64,000 bases of DNA from Histophilus somni (lineage in GTDB: Bacteria; Pseudomonadota; Gammaproteobacteria; Enterobacterales; Pasteurellaceae). Location: positions 18,046 through 82,045 of the forward strand of contig NZ_JACHGQ010000010.1 in assembly GCF_014202395.1 (NCBI RefSeq). Reading direction: 5' to 3'. Positions 32,211 to 44,642 of the stretch are shown here, in pieces. Each line of letters starts with the position of its first letter. The stretch's first letter is position 1. Below the pieces are notes generated by a model, which worked only from the letters and a program-made list of their open reading frames with translations, had not been told where the DNA came from and searched no databases. The translations under genes were made by a program, and so were the position numbers.

Positions 32211-33665
32211 TTATACATCATAAGTCGTTGATGCAGTATTGCCACCTCGTCCTGTCCAGTTAGTGTGGAAAAACTCGCCACGAGGTTTGTCAGTGCGTTC
32301 GTAGGTGTGAGCACCAAAGTAATCACGTTGTGCTTGTAACAAGTTTGCTGGCACACGCTCAGAAGTATAACCATCTAAGAAAGTAACCGCACTTGCCATA
32401 CAAGGCATTGGGATACCCACCTCAATAGATTTTGCTACCACTTTACGCCAATCACTTAACGCATTTTCTAAAATGCCTTTAAAGTATGGATCTGACCCTA
32501 AGAAAATCAGATCCGGATTGGCTTCATAAGCATCACGAATATTACCTAAGAAACGGCTACGGATAATACAACCTTCACGCCATAAAAGTGCGGTCGCTCC
32601 GTAATTGATATTCCAACCGAAGTTTTCAGAGGCTTCACGAATGAGCATAAAGCCTTGAGCATAAGAAATGATTTTTGATGCCAATAATGCTTTACGCACA
32701 GCTTCAATCCAAACGTTTTTATCGCCTTCCACTTTGCCGATAGTCTTGTTGAAGAGTTTAGATACCGCCACACGTTGATCTTTGAAAGAGGATACGCAGC
32801 GAGCAAATACCGATTCTGTAATTAAAGTTAATGGAATTCCGAAATCTAAGGCGTTGATCCCTGTCCATTTACCTGTTCCTTTTTGCCCTGCAGTATCAAG
32901 AATTTTTTCGACTAACGGCTCGCCGTCCGCATCTTTATATCCAAGAATATCTGTTGTAATATCAATTAGATAGCTATCAAGCTCAGTTTTCTTCCACTCA
33001 GCAAAGATCTGTTGCATTTCATCATAGCTTAAACCTAAGCCATCTTTTAAGAACTGATAGGCTTCACAAATTAACTGCATATCACCATATTCGATACCGT
33101 TATGCACCATTTTCACAAAATGTCCTGAACCTTCTTTACCTACCCAATCACAGCAAGGTTCGCCTTTGTCGGTTTTGGCTGAAATGGCTTGTAAAATTGG
33201 TTTTACATATTGCCATGCTTCTTCATTGCCACCTGGCATAATAGATGGTCCGTGGCGAGCACCTTCTTCACCGCCTGAAACTCCCGAGCCAATAAAGCGA
33301 ATACCTTTCTCAGCTAAGGCTTTTACACGACGATTTGTATCGGGATAGTTTGAGTTACCGCCATCAATAATGATGTCGCCTTGTTCTAAGTGCGGTAGTA
33401 ATGCCTCAATAAATTGATCCACCACTTCCCCCGCACGTACCATCAACATTACTTTACGTGGCTTTTCCAATTTACCGGCAAGTTCTTCCAATGAATAGGC
33501 TCCGATGATGTTCGTGCCTTTCGCCGCACCTGCTAAAAACTCATCCACTTTTGAAGTAGTACGGTTATACGCCACGACTTTAAAGCCGTTGTCGTTCATA
33601 TTCAAAATTAAATTTTGACCCATTACGGCGAGTCCAATCACGCCGATATCGCCTTTTTGTGACAT
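32211..33665 (-). CDS. gnd: 6-phosphogluconate dehydrogenase, decarboxylating
   Basis: Gnd oxidises 6-phosphogluconate to ribulose 5-phosphate and CO2 with NADP+. The 484-residue product has the Rossmann motif GLAVMGQNL at residues 11-19 and GVSGGEEGARHGPSIMPGG. The catalytic Lys region GSGHFVKMVHNGIEYGDMQ is present, as is the C-terminal HTNWTGRGG. It is the last gene of the minus-strand pentose phosphate cluster, separated from the lipoprotein gene by 119 bases. Confidence 0.97.
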   Translation of the reverse strand: MSQKGDIGVIGLAVMGQNLILNMNDNGFKVVAYNRTTSKVDEFLAGAAKGTNIIGAYSLEELAGKLEKPRKVMLMVRAGEVVDQFIEALLPHLEQGDIIIDGGNSNYPDTNRRVKALAEKGIRFIGSGVSGGEEGARHGPSIMPGGNEEAWQYVKPILQAISAKTDKGEPCCDWVGKEGSGHFVKMVHNGIEYGDMQLICEAYQFLKDGLGLSYDEMQQIFAEWKKTELDSYLIDITTDILGYKDADGEPLVEKILDTAGQKGTGKWTGINALDFGIPLTLITESVFARCVSSFKDQRVAVSKLFNKTIGKVEGDKNVWIEAVRKALLASKIISYAQGFMLIREASENFGWNINYGATALLWREGCIIRSRFLGNIRDAYEANPDLIFLGSDPYFKGILENALSDWRKVVAKSIEVGIPMPCMASAVTFLDGYTSERVPANLLQAQRDYFGAHTYERTDKPRGEFFHTNWTGRGGNTASTTYDV

Positions 33666-33784
33666 TGTTTGCTCCTGTTGTTTTGGAATTTAATTACTTA
33701 ACTGATACTTAGTTTGTGTTATTACAAACTTGCAACAAATACTAGAATTGGCAATTACAATTCCTCATTTGTATTTTGCCTTTT

Positions 33785-34210
33785 CTATTTATTTAGAGGA
33801 AAGTAGTGTAAGGTTATTTGTTTTTTCAAAGCCAATTTTTCTAGCTCATCTTTGTCATCGAGCGAGCCAATCATATAAAGCTCTGTATTTTTACCTACCT
33901 TTTCAGATTTATTTAAAGCAGCAATGACAACGGCTTTATTAACCATAGAGTTCTTACCTGCAATACCAATATTAATATTATCTATATTAATTAATTGAGA
34001 TAGTTTATCTACTTGATTACTCCCGATAGTTTTTACCATTCCGATATATGTTAAGTCTGATACTAAATCTCCAGTAGAGGGAACATTAAAAATAACGGAC
34101 TTTTTCTCTTCAGTTGAATTAAGCATCTTACTACCAATCTCAGTTAAAGAGATTGTATTGCTGCAAGCGACGATAAGAAATGAAGAAATAATAAAAATAA
34201 ACTTTTTCAT
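33785..34210 (-). CDS. Hypothetical lipoprotein
   Basis: I do not recognise this 141-residue protein. It has a short signal peptide with lipobox IVACS (Cys about residue 16), so it is a predicted lipoprotein. The mature part has no known motif, but it contains a possible alpha/beta pattern (GKNSMVNKAVVIAALN, NTELYMIGSLDD, ITLHYFPLN). It lies between pgl and gnd and is more A+T-rich than its neighbours. Whether it has anything to do with the pentose pathway is unknown. Confidence 0.7.
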   Translation of the reverse strand: MKKFIFIISSFLIVACSNTISLTEIGSKMLNSTEEKKSVIFNVPSTGDLVSDLTYIGMVKTIGSNQVDKLSQLINIDNINIGIAGKNSMVNKAVVIAALNKSEKVGKNTELYMIGSLDDKDELEKLALKKQITLHYFPLNK

Positions 34211-34265
34211 AATAGTCTCTCTATGTAATTAAATATAAATGATTTCTATAAAAGAAAATAACACT

Positions 34266-34964
34266 TTAAAGAAACTTACCTGCATTCCTATCCAAAATCC
34301 ACTCCGTTATCCCATTTTTCGCCTGAATTTTAGCCGCAGGGTAAGGCAAATTTTCCGGAAGTGCGGTCTGAATTTCTTTTAAAATTTCCGCTTTGGCTTC
34401 ACCGGTCACTAAATAAGTAATGCGTTTTGCCTGTTCAATTAGTTTTGCAGTTTTTGAAATACGAATTTGCCCAGTTTCAGGGTGTTTGGCGATAACCGCA
34501 ACATTTTGATCATCAAAATCCGTTTGGTGTGGGAAAAGTGAGGCAGTATGACCATCGTTACCCATTCCTAAAATAATCCAGTCAAATTCAAGGTTTGGCA
34601 CGCAAGCGGTTAATTCTTGTGAGAATCTTGCGAGTTCTTGCTCTACATTCTCTTCGCCACGAATACGATGAATATTCTCAGTTGGAATGCTAATGTGGTC
34701 GAACAGTAATTTTTTCACTTCACCGTAGTTACTTTCAGGATTATTCGGTTCAACCATACGATCATCTCCCCACCAAAAATGTAAATTTTCCCACCGCACT
34801 TCGCTTTTAAACGGCTCTTGAGCAAGGGTTTTAAATAACAATTTAGGCGTTGAACCTCCTGAAAGGGAAATATGCACCGGACGATTTTGTCTGCTATATT
34901 GCACAAATTCTTGAGCGATTTGTTCGACTGCTTGTTGAGCCGTATCAAAAATTTTTTTGTTCAT
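34266..34964 (-). CDS. pgl: 6-phosphogluconolactonase
   Basis: Pgl hydrolyses 6-phosphogluconolactone, the second step of the oxidative pentose phosphate pathway. The 232-residue DevB/SOL-type product shows LSGGSTPKLLFKTL (about residues 34-47), HFWWGDDRMVEPNNPESNYG and the ILGMGNDGHTASLFP signature. It follows zwf by 50 bases on the same strand. Confidence 0.95.
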   Translation of the reverse strand: MNKKIFDTAQQAVEQIAQEFVQYSRQNRPVHISLSGGSTPKLLFKTLAQEPFKSEVRWENLHFWWGDDRMVEPNNPESNYGEVKKLLFDHISIPTENIHRIRGEENVEQELARFSQELTACVPNLEFDWIILGMGNDGHTASLFPHQTDFDDQNVAVIAKHPETGQIRISKTAKLIEQAKRITYLVTGEAKAEILKEIQTALPENLPYPAAKIQAKNGITEWILDRNAGKFL

Positions 34965-35014
34965 TTGTACTCCTTATGGCAAGAGTTATTACGTTTAATT
35001 ACTATTTATTTGAT

Positions 35015-36505
35015 TTAGACTTTTTTCTTCATCATTCCGCTAGGTTTACGCCATACTCTCCCCGTTTTAGCAATTAATTTATCTGCTTCTGTCGGTCCCC
35101 ACGTTCCAGCTTCATATTCGTAAACACGCCCTTGATCTTTTTTATAATTCAAGATGGGTTGTACAAATTTCCAGCAGGCATGTACTGCATCTGTCCGTGC
35201 AAAAAGTGTCGCATCGCCTTTTATGGCATCTAATAATAAACGATCATAGGCACTTAGTAGGCTTGGTGTTGCTAAATCAGCATAGCGGAAATCCATTGAC
35301 ACTTCTTTTGCTTCAAAGCCAGCACCCGGTTTTTTCAAGCCGAAACGCATTGAAATCCCTTCATCAGGCTGAATTCGGATAATTAATTTATTTTCCGGTG
35401 CATTTTGACTGAAGACTGGATGGGGGGTTGTTTTAAAGTGTATGACAATTTCCGTAACACGAGTGGGTAGCCGTTTACCGCTACGCACATAGAATGGCAC
35501 ACCAGCCCAACGCCAGTTATCAATTTCGCAACGTAAAGCAATGTAGGTTTCTGTATTGGAGTCTGCTGGAACGCCTTTTTCTTGTAAATAACCATTCACC
35601 ACTTCACCATCTATAGTTGAAGATGTGTATTGACCTAAAACAAGATTGTTTTTTATATCGTCTTCGCTGAGCGGGTGTAAGCAATGTAACACTTTTGCTA
35701 CTTCGTCACGCATAGAATCAGCATTAATAATAGCAGGGGGCTCCATTGCTACCATGGCTAAAACTTGTAATAAGTGGTTTTGGAACATATCACGCATTGC
35801 ACCAGAATCATTATAGTATCCGCCACGTTCTTCAACACCGATTTCTTCAGCACCTGTAATTTCTACATAGTCAATAAAGTTGCGGTTCCATAGCGGTTCA
35901 AATAAGCCGTTGGAAAAACGTAATACGAGAAGGTTTTGAACAGTTTCTTTACCCAAATAATGGTCAATACGATAAATTTGATGTTCTTCAAAAAAACGAT
36001 GAATTTGCACATCAAGTTCTTTTGCTGTTTTTATGTCATAACCAAAAGGTTTTTCTACAATAAGACGTTTCCAACCGCATTCTTCCGTATTTAGTCCGTG
36101 TGTGGCAAGGCATTCAGGAATCACACCGTAAAGGCTTGGCGGTGTGGACATATAATAAAGAGTATTGCCTCCGGTCTGATATGTATCATGTAGCTCATCT
36201 AAACGAGGAACAAGTTTTCCATAATCAGAAGCATTCGAGGTATCAATCGCCTGATAATAAAGATGAGAACAAAATTTTTCCAAATGTTCTTCTGTTATAT
36301 CTTCTGTTTTTCTCAACGCATTACGCATTTTTTCACGAAATTCTTCATCGCTTAAGTCAGTTCGGGAAACACCTAACACAGAGAAATTTTCTGTCAAACG
36401 TCCTATTTTGTATAAATTATAAAGTGCGGGGATTAATTTTCGGTGAGTTAAATCTCCCGAAGCTCCAAAAATAACAATACAATTATTTTCTGCATTTACG
36501 TTCAT
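35015..36505 (-). CDS. zwf: Glucose-6-phosphate 1-dehydrogenase
   Basis: Zwf oxidises glucose 6-phosphate with NADP+ and opens the oxidative pentose phosphate pathway. The 496-residue product has the nucleotide-binding [16 protein letters not shown] near the N-terminus, then EKPFGYD, and the active-site motif RIDHYLGKE at about residues 175-185. Normal family length is about 490. It lies between cysQ and pgl in the order cysQ-zwf-pgl-lipoprotein-gnd, as in H. influenzae. Confidence 0.97.
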   Translation of the reverse strand: MNVNAENNCIVIFGASGDLTHRKLIPALYNLYKIGRLTENFSVLGVSRTDLSDEEFREKMRNALRKTEDITEEHLEKFCSHLYYQAIDTSNASDYGKLVPRLDELHDTYQTGGNTLYYMSTPPSLYGVIPECLATHGLNTEECGWKRLIVEKPFGYDIKTAKELDVQIHRFFEEHQIYRIDHYLGKETVQNLLVLRFSNGLFEPLWNRNFIDYVEITGAEEIGVEERGGYYNDSGAMRDMFQNHLLQVLAMVAMEPPAIINADSMRDEVAKVLHCLHPLSEDDIKNNLVLGQYTSSTIDGEVVNGYLQEKGVPADSNTETYIALRCEIDNWRWAGVPFYVRSGKRLPTRVTEIVIHFKTTPHPVFSQNAPENKLIIRIQPDEGISMRFGLKKPGAGFEAKEVSMDFRYADLATPSLLSAYDRLLLDAIKGDATLFARTDAVHACWKFVQPILNYKKDQGRVYEYEAGTWGPTEADKLIAKTGRVWRKPSGMMKKKV

Positions 36506-36576
36506 ATTTTATCTAAGTCCGATATTAAAAGAAGTGAATAATATTCTGAAATCAGCTAAATTTCCAATAGTTCTCA

Positions 36577-37395
36577 TTAATTAAATTGAAAGATTTTTTT
36601 CCAATCGGCAAATATGTCCGATACCATAATAAAATCAGGATTTATTAAACTCGGTCGTTTGTTATAAGTTAGGGCGTTGAATTGGGTATCACGGATTCCT
36701 CCGCCTATTTCGGATAAAATGGCTTCCGCAGCAGCTGTGTCCCATTCACCGGTTTGTCCCAGTCGAATATAGCAATCTGCACTTCCTTCTGCAACCAGTG
36801 CGGTTTTTAAACCGCTAGAACCATAAGTAATAAATTCGTATTGATAATTCGGGTTCAAAACTGACCGCACTTTTTGTGCTGCACTTTTTGAACCTACCGC
36901 AATTTTTACTCTGTGGTTTAAGTCAATCTCTCTGGCTGACAAGGTTTGTAGATAATGTTCAGTTTGCTTATAAGCACCATGACCTTGCAGAGCATAATAA
37001 GTTTGTTTTAATACGGGAGCATGAATAATACCTAATATGCTCCTATTTTGATGAACCAATGCAATGAGAACAGCGAATTGATCTGTTCGATTGATAAATT
37101 GTTGAGTGCCATCTAGGGGATCAATCAACCAATAAGTACTCCATTGTCGACGATGTGAAAAAGGAATTTGACAGTTTTCTTCCGATAAAACAGGGATATG
37201 TGGTGTAAGTGCGGTTAATTTTTCGATGAGAAATTGGTTGACAAATAAATCTGCGTTTGTGACGGGCGTATTATCCGATTTTGTTTTGATCTGAAACTCA
37301 ATCGTTCCGTCATAAAAACGATTGAGATGCGTCCCTGCTTGATAAGCAATTTGTAAAACCTTTTCCAGTAATACCCGACTTTTCAATTCATTCAT
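36577..37395 (-). CDS. cysQ: 3'(2'),5'-bisphosphate nucleotidase CysQ
   Basis: CysQ removes the 3'-phosphate of adenosine 3',5'-bisphosphate, the toxic by-product of sulfate assimilation and acyl-carrier loading. This 272-residue inositol-monophosphatase-fold protein has the metal sites VLSEE and WLIDPLDGTQQF, and the late WDTAAAEAIL motif. The ATG at 37395 is used; the frame is open to 37551, but that stretch overlaps hslR on the other strand and lacks family sequence. Confidence 0.92.
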   Translation of the reverse strand: MNELKSRVLLEKVLQIAYQAGTHLNRFYDGTIEFQIKTKSDNTPVTNADLFVNQFLIEKLTALTPHIPVLSEENCQIPFSHRRQWSTYWLIDPLDGTQQFINRTDQFAVLIALVHQNRSILGIIHAPVLKQTYYALQGHGAYKQTEHYLQTLSAREIDLNHRVKIAVGSKSAAQKVRSVLNPNYQYEFITYGSSGLKTALVAEGSADCYIRLGQTGEWDTAAAEAILSEIGGGIRDTQFNALTYNKRPSLINPDFIMVSDIFADWKKIFQFN

Positions 37396-37466
37396 AATCT
37401 TCCCTTTTACAAATGTCTTTAATCGCCCTATCATACCCCTGATGTTAACTGAATGAAAAGACAAAT

Positions 37467-37877
37467 ATGGCAAAACAGCATTTACCCAAAGAAAAAGATG
37501 ATAGCATTCGGCTCGATAAATGGTTATGGGCAGCTCGCTTTTATAAGACACGTACTATTGCAAAAGAAATGATTGACGGTGGAAAGGTGCATTATAATAA
37601 CCAACGTACTAAACCAAATAAAACGGTGGAAATTGGTGCAATACTCAAATTGCGTCAAGGTAGTGAAGAAAAAGAAGTAGAAGTGCTAGCCCTATCTGCA
37701 CAACGTCGTGGTGCACCGGAAGCACAATTGTTGTATCGTGAAACCGCTAGGAGTGTTGAACAGCGAGAGAAAATGGCAATCGCACGTAAGAATAATGCAC
37801 TTTCTATGCCACACCCAGATCGCCGTCCAAATAAAAAAGAGCGGAGAGATTTATTGAAGTTTAAGTATCAGGAATAG
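37467..37877 (+). CDS. hslR: Ribosome-associated heat shock protein Hsp15
   Basis: Hsp15 binds free 50S subunits that still carry a nascent chain and returns them to translation. This 136-residue protein has an S4 RNA-binding domain near its N-terminus (IRLDKWLWAARFYKTRTIA, then GGKVHYNNQRTKPNK). It ends in a basic C-terminal tail (DRRPNKKERRDLLKFK). It is the first gene of an hslR-hslO pair, 55 bases upstream of the chaperone gene, and diverges from cysQ. Confidence 0.94.
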   Translation: MAKQHLPKEKDDSIRLDKWLWAARFYKTRTIAKEMIDGGKVHYNNQRTKPNKTVEIGAILKLRQGSEEKEVEVLALSAQRRGAPEAQLLYRETARSVEQREKMAIARKNNALSMPHPDRRPNKKERRDLLKFKYQE

Positions 37878-37932
37878 CATTCAATTTATAAAGACGATAG
37901 ATATTGAAAATTTGAATAAACAGGAAAAATAT

Positions 37933-38793
37933 ATGATATATCAAACAGATAATGACAAACTTTACCGTTACCTATTTAAAGATCGTGCCGTACGAGGTGA
38001 GTGGGTACGTTTGAATAAGACTTTCACCGATACACTTAACTCACATGAATATCCTCGTATTGTACGGAATTTATTAGGTGAAATGATGGTCGCTACCAAT
38101 TTATTGACAGCAACTTTAAAATTCAAAGGCAATATTACCATACAAATTCAAGGTAACGGTCCGTTAAAATTATTGTTAGTTAACGGCAGTGATAGTCAAC
38201 AAATCCGTGCATTGGCTCGTTTACAAGATGATGTGTATGATGATATGACCTTATCAGAGTTAGTCGGCAATGGTATATTAGTAATTACTATAGCCCCAAC
38301 AAATGGGGAGCGTTATCAAGGAGTGATTGCATTAGATAAACCAACCATTGCAGAGTGCTTAGAGGATTATTTCATTCGTTCGGAACAGCTACAAACACAA
38401 TTATTGATTCGTTCCGGTGAATATGAGGGAAAACCTGTTGCTGCTGGATTATTATTACAAATCATGCCTGATGGTACCGGTTCACAAGAGGATTTTGAAC
38501 ATCTTGCGACATTAGCTGCAACAGTAAAAAATGAAGAATTATTTGGACTAACTGCAGAAGAACTATTGTACCGCTTATACCATGAAGAAACTGTGGAGAT
38601 TTATCCACCAAGTGCGGTGGAATTTCATTGTGGTTGTTCTTTAGAGCGTTCTGGATCTGCATTACTTTTGATTTCCGATGATGAAATTGAAAATATTTTA
38701 ACAGAACATGGCGGTAGTATTGATATGCAATGCGAATGTTGTGGTACACATTATTTCTTTGATAAAAAAACTATTGAGAAACTTAAAGCATAG
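37933..38793 (+). CDS. hslO: Redox-regulated chaperone Hsp33
   Basis: Hsp33 is switched on by oxidation: four zinc-binding cysteines form disulfides and unfold a linker, exposing client-binding surface. The 286-residue protein has the zinc site Cys-x-Cys (FHCGCSLERS) and Cys-x-x-Cys (CECCGTHYFF) near the C-terminus. The core includes the ITIQIQGNGPLKLLLVNG segment. The ATG at 37933 is preferred over the in-frame TTG at 37912 by its CAGGAAAAA ribosome site and family length. Confidence 0.95.
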   Translation: MIYQTDNDKLYRYLFKDRAVRGEWVRLNKTFTDTLNSHEYPRIVRNLLGEMMVATNLLTATLKFKGNITIQIQGNGPLKLLLVNGSDSQQIRALARLQDDVYDDMTLSELVGNGILVITIAPTNGERYQGVIALDKPTIAECLEDYFIRSEQLQTQLLIRSGEYEGKPVAAGLLLQIMPDGTGSQEDFEHLATLAATVKNEELFGLTAEELLYRLYHEETVEIYPPSAVEFHCGCSLERSGSALLLISDDEIENILTEHGGSIDMQCECCGTHYFFDKKTIEKLKA

Positions 38794-38853
38794 ATCTTCA
38801 CCCAATCTAAATGGAATCTTTCGTTATTTTTGCAGGATAGAATTGCTTAATTC

Positions 38854-38882
38854 TTGACAATATCACTTTGTGTGATTAGAAT
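38854..38882 (+). promoter_or_regulatory. Sigma-70 promoter of the str operon
   Basis: A consensus TTGACA is followed after 17 bases by TAGAAT, 70 bases before rpsL. GGCG follows at the expected start region. This is the best-looking promoter in the window, as expected for a ribosomal protein operon. Confidence 0.75.
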
Positions 38883-38915
38883 TCGGCGTCTATCTTTGTA
38901 TAGATAGATTATTAA

Positions 38916-39927
<1,012 letters not shown>

Positions 39928-40017
39928 TAGTAGCAAAGTGTTTTTTAGGCTTCATCACATTACTATGCGGTGGAGCCTTGTTCATATTTTAAATTTATTC
40001 CAAACAAGGAAATAATA

Positions 40018-42120
40018 ATGGCTCGTACAACCCCTATTTCACTTTACCGTAATATCGGTATCAGTGCGCATATTGATGCGGGTAAAACAACTACCACTGA
40101 GCGTATTTTGTTCTATACAGGTGTAAGTCACAAAATTGGTGAAGTACATGATGGTGCTGCAACCATGGACTGGATGGAACAAGAACAAGAGCGTGGTATT
40201 ACTATTACTTCTGCGGCTACAACGGCATTTTGGTCGGGTATGTCGCAACAATTTCCACAACATCGTATTAATGTAATTGATACTCCGGGACACGTAGACT
40301 TTACTATCGAGGTAGAACGTTCAATGCGTGTTCTTGATGGAGCGGTAATGGTTTACTGTGCGGTTGGTGGTGTTCAACCTCAATCAGAAACAGTATGGCG
40401 TCAAGCTAATAAATATAAAGTACCGCGTATCGCTTTCGTAAATAAAATGGACCGTACCGGTGCTAATTTCTTACGTGTTGTTGAGCAAATCAAAACACGT
40501 TTAGGTGGCAATGCTGTTCCTCTACAATTGCCTATTGGTGCAGAAGATAATTTCAAAGGTGTTGTTGATCTAATTAAAATGAAAGCGATCAACTGGAATG
40601 AAGCAGACCAAGGGATGACTTTTACCTATGAAGATATTCCTGCAGAGATGCTTGCTGAATGTGAAAAATGGCGTGCAAACTTAGTTGAAGCCGCTGCCGA
40701 ATCTTCTGATGAGTTGATGGATAAATTCTTTTCAGGTGATGAGTTAACTGAAGAAGAAATTAAAAAAGGTTTACGTTTACGTGCATTAAAAACTGAAATT
40801 ATCCTTGTAACTTGTGGATCAGCATTCAAAAATAAAGGTGTTCAAGCGATGCTTGATGCTGTAATTGATTATTTACCGGCACCAACAGATATTGAAGCCA
40901 TTAAAGGTATTAATCCAGATGAAACAGAAGGTGAGCGTCATGCCAGTGATGATGAACCGTTTGCAGCTTTGGCATTTAAAATCGCTACTGACCCATTCGT
41001 TGGTAATTTAACATTCTTCCGTGTATATTCCGGTGTTGTTGAATCGGGTGCAACTGTATTGAATTCTGTAAAAGACAAACGTGAGCGTTTCGGTCGTATC
41101 GTGCAAATGCATGCGAATAAACGTGAAGAAATTAAAGAAGTACGTGCAGGAGACATCGCAGCCGCAATCGGTCTGAAAGATGTAGGTACCGGTGATACTT
41201 TATGTGCAATGGATGCACCAATTATCCTCGAGCGTATGGAATTCCCGGAACCGGTTATTTCTGTTGCTGTTGAACCAAAAACAAAAGCTGACCAGGAAAA
41301 AATGGGTCTTGCATTAGGGCGTCTTGCTCAAGAAGATCCGTCTTTCCGTGTACACACTGATGAAGAGTCAGGTGAAACTATTATTTCAGGTATGGGTGAG
41401 TTACACTTGGATATTATCGTTGACCGTATGCGTCGTGAATTCAAGGTCGAAGCAAATATCGGTAAACCACAAGTATCTTATCGTGAAACTATCCGCACTC
41501 GTGTAAACGATGTTGAAGGAAAACACGCAAAACAATCTGGTGGTCGTGGTCAATATGGTCATGTAGTTATTGATTTATACCCTCTAGAACCTGAAGGTCC
41601 TGGATATGAATTTGTTAACGAAATTAAAGGTGGGGTAATTCCTGGTGAATATATTCCAGCTGTTGACAAAGGTATCCAAGAACAACTTAAATCCGGTCCA
41701 TTAGCTGGATATCCTGTAGTTGATTTAGGTGTTCGTTTACATTTCGGTTCATACCATGATGTTGACTCATCTGAACTGGCGTTTAAGCTTGCTGCTTCTC
41801 TAGCATTTAAAGCGGCATTTAATAAAGCAAATCCAGTGTTACTTGAGCCAATCATGAAAGTGGAAGTTGAAACTCCACCTGATTATGTTGGTGATGTAAT
41901 TGGTGACTTAAGTCGTCGTCGTGCTATGGTAAGCGGTCAAGAAGCAAACGAATTTGTTGTGAAAATCAATGCTGAAGTTCCATTAGCAGAGATGTTTGGT
42001 TATGCAACGGATCTACGTTCACAAACTCAAGGTCGTGCATCATATTCAATGGAACCGTTAAAATATGCTGAAGCACCGAAAAACGTGGCAGATGCAGTAA
42101 TTGAAGCACGTAAAAAATAA
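40018..42120 (+). CDS. fusA: Translation elongation factor G
   Basis: EF-G is the GTPase that drives ribosomal translocation and, with RRF, recycling. The 700-residue protein has the G1 motif [12 protein letters not shown] near residue 17, DTPGHVDFT (G3) and NKMDRTGA (G4), then the four further EF-G domains. The ATG at 40018 is preceded by AAGGA; the open frame from 39970 has no family match and is rejected. Confidence 0.98.
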   Translation: MARTTPISLYRNIGISAHIDAGKTTTTERILFYTGVSHKIGEVHDGAATMDWMEQEQERGITITSAATTAFWSGMSQQFPQHRINVIDTPGHVDFTIEVERSMRVLDGAVMVYCAVGGVQPQSETVWRQANKYKVPRIAFVNKMDRTGANFLRVVEQIKTRLGGNAVPLQLPIGAEDNFKGVVDLIKMKAINWNEADQGMTFTYEDIPAEMLAECEKWRANLVEAAAESSDELMDKFFSGDELTEEEIKKGLRLRALKTEIILVTCGSAFKNKGVQAMLDAVIDYLPAPTDIEAIKGINPDETEGERHASDDEPFAALAFKIATDPFVGNLTFFRVYSGVVESGATVLNSVKDKRERFGRIVQMHANKREEIKEVRAGDIAAAIGLKDVGTGDTLCAMDAPIILERMEFPEPVISVAVEPKTKADQEKMGLALGRLAQEDPSFRVHTDEESGETIISGMGELHLDIIVDRMRREFKVEANIGKPQVSYRETIRTRVNDVEGKHAKQSGGRGQYGHVVIDLYPLEPEGPGYEFVNEIKGGVIPGEYIPAVDKGIQEQLKSGPLAGYPVVDLGVRLHFGSYHDVDSSELAFKLAASLAFKAAFNKANPVLLEPIMKVEVETPPDYVGDVIGDLSRRRAMVSGQEANEFVVKINAEVPLAEMFGYATDLRSQTQGRASYSMEPLKYAEAPKNVADAVIEARKK

Positions 42121-42141
42121 TTTTATTTAATCAACAAAACT

Positions 42142-42168
42142 CCCCAAATTTGCACCGCACTTTTGGGG
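42142..42168 (+). promoter_or_regulatory. Hairpin with embedded USS between fusA and tuf
   Basis: CCCCAAA and TTTGGGG form a 7-bp stem whose loop holds a perfect ACCGCACTT. No T tract follows, so it is more likely an mRNA processing or stability element than a terminator. Confidence 0.45.
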
Positions 42169-42188
42169 ACTCAATAAAAGGAAACTGA

Positions 42189-43376
<1,188 letters not shown>

Positions 43377-43436
43377 AACACCATTAAATGAACAAAAACA
43401 ATTCTAAAATTTATAAGGAATTGTAGTTGGAGCATC

Positions 43437-43466
43437 AAAAAGTGAGCAGATTTATGCTCACTTTTT
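43437..43466 (+). terminator. Rho-independent terminator of the str operon
   Basis: AAAAAGTGAGCA and TGCTCACTTTTT form a perfect 12-bp stem with a 6-base loop and a T tract. Confidence 0.92.
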
Positions 43467-43829
43467 CATTTATAACGTTGTTTAGCCTTAATTTTGGTCG
43501 TATTTTTGAAGATCATTACTACTGCAATCTGCATTAAAAGTCTCTGACCCAGTTAACTTCTTGTATTTATTATAAGGATTTAACTAGGTTTTGATCACTA
43601 ATTTTGTTCTTAAGTCTGAATTCCCCTTAGTTTTTTATTTATTACTATCTATTAGCCGACTTCTAATGACAATTTTAGAAATGATCTTGTTTCTATCACT
43701 TATTTCTCGAACTGCTAAACTGATTGCCTGATAAGCAATTTCATATAAATTATGACCAATACAAGGAACATGAATACCTTAGTAAGGTTTTTTGAGATCT
43801 CCATAGATTTTTATGTTTTCCTTTATTGA
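43467..43829. other. Non-coding gap with a possible decayed gene fragment
   Basis: No intact gene is seen in these 363 bases. On the minus strand about 43635-43805 reads as protein-like sequence (GIHVPCIGHNLYEIAYQAIS, then LAVREISDRNKIISK), but it is preceded by an in-frame stop and has no start. It could be the remnant of a lost gene or chance. No insertion-sequence ends were recognised. Confidence 0.25.
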
Positions 43830-44582
43830 TTAAATAATCCCCTGTTCCTCTAATTTTGAGAGGAAAAATGGCATCTGAACTCGCCACCAAGGCCAGTCAT
43901 GATCCACATCATGACCCCAGTAATCAAACCAACCTTCTATTCCTTTACTGCGAAATGCTTCTTCTAAACGTTTTGTATCCGCTATATGTTGTTCTTCCCA
44001 AGCACCTTGCCCAACAGCCACAATATAATGATTTTGGCGATAACGTTCTAAGAACCAGTTATCATGTTGATTCCATAAATAATCAATTGGCGAGTTAAAA
44101 TAAACGGTAGAATCACCATGATATTCATGAGTAAAGAAACGTGCGTCGTAAACACCGCTCAATGCAATTGCAACATCAAATAAATCCGGATGACGCAAAG
44201 CAAAGTTAATTGTATGGAATGCCCCCATACTACAACCTGTCGCAATCATTGCTCCGTCCCATTTTGATTCATGACGGATTAGTGGAACAAGTTCATTTAA
44301 AATATAGCGATCATAAGCATTGTGTGCCTGTGCCATATCATGTCCGGATTTCCATTCTGCCAGCCAAGATTCATTATCGAAAGAGTCGGGTGTATAAAAT
44401 TTAATTAAGCCACGCTCAATAAAAGAACGACAAGCTTCAATCATACCAAAGTTACCATATTCATTTTGATTTCCACCGGATGAAGGAAATACAATCACAG
44501 GCTTACCCGCATGACCATACACATTAAAGTGCATTTCACGTCCCAATTCACCGCTCCAATGGCTACGTCTTTCAAAGTGCAT
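43830..44582 (-). CDS. Esterase-type alpha/beta hydrolase
   Basis: A 250-residue alpha/beta hydrolase of the esterase D-like group. The nucleophile elbow is GCSMGA (Ser about residue 119). The oxyanion region is FPSSGGNQNEYGNFG, and HDVDHDWPWW near the C-terminus offers the catalytic His. No signal peptide is visible, so it is cytoplasmic. It lies 60 bases after the ATP-grasp gene on the same strand and probably shares its transcript. The substrate is unknown; hydrolysing an ester or thioester linked to the ATP-grasp product is a guess. Confidence 0.75.
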   Translation of the reverse strand: MHFERRSHWSGELGREMHFNVYGHAGKPVIVFPSSGGNQNEYGNFGMIEACRSFIERGLIKFYTPDSFDNESWLAEWKSGHDMAQAHNAYDRYILNELVPLIRHESKWDGAMIATGCSMGAFHTINFALRHPDLFDVAIALSGVYDARFFTHEYHGDSTVYFNSPIDYLWNQHDNWFLERYRQNHYIVAVGQGAWEEQHIADTKRLEEAFRSKGIEGWFDYWGHDVDHDWPWWRVQMPFFLSKLEEQGII

Positions 44583-44642
44583 TTATTTTTTTCCTAAAAG
44601 TTACAGTAGACAGGGAAATCCTGTCTATAAATTAAAACAAAG

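Noticed and set aside
43467..43829. Insertion sequence after tuf
   Set aside because: No terminal inverted repeats, target duplication or transposase motif were found. Only a weak protein-like stretch remains.
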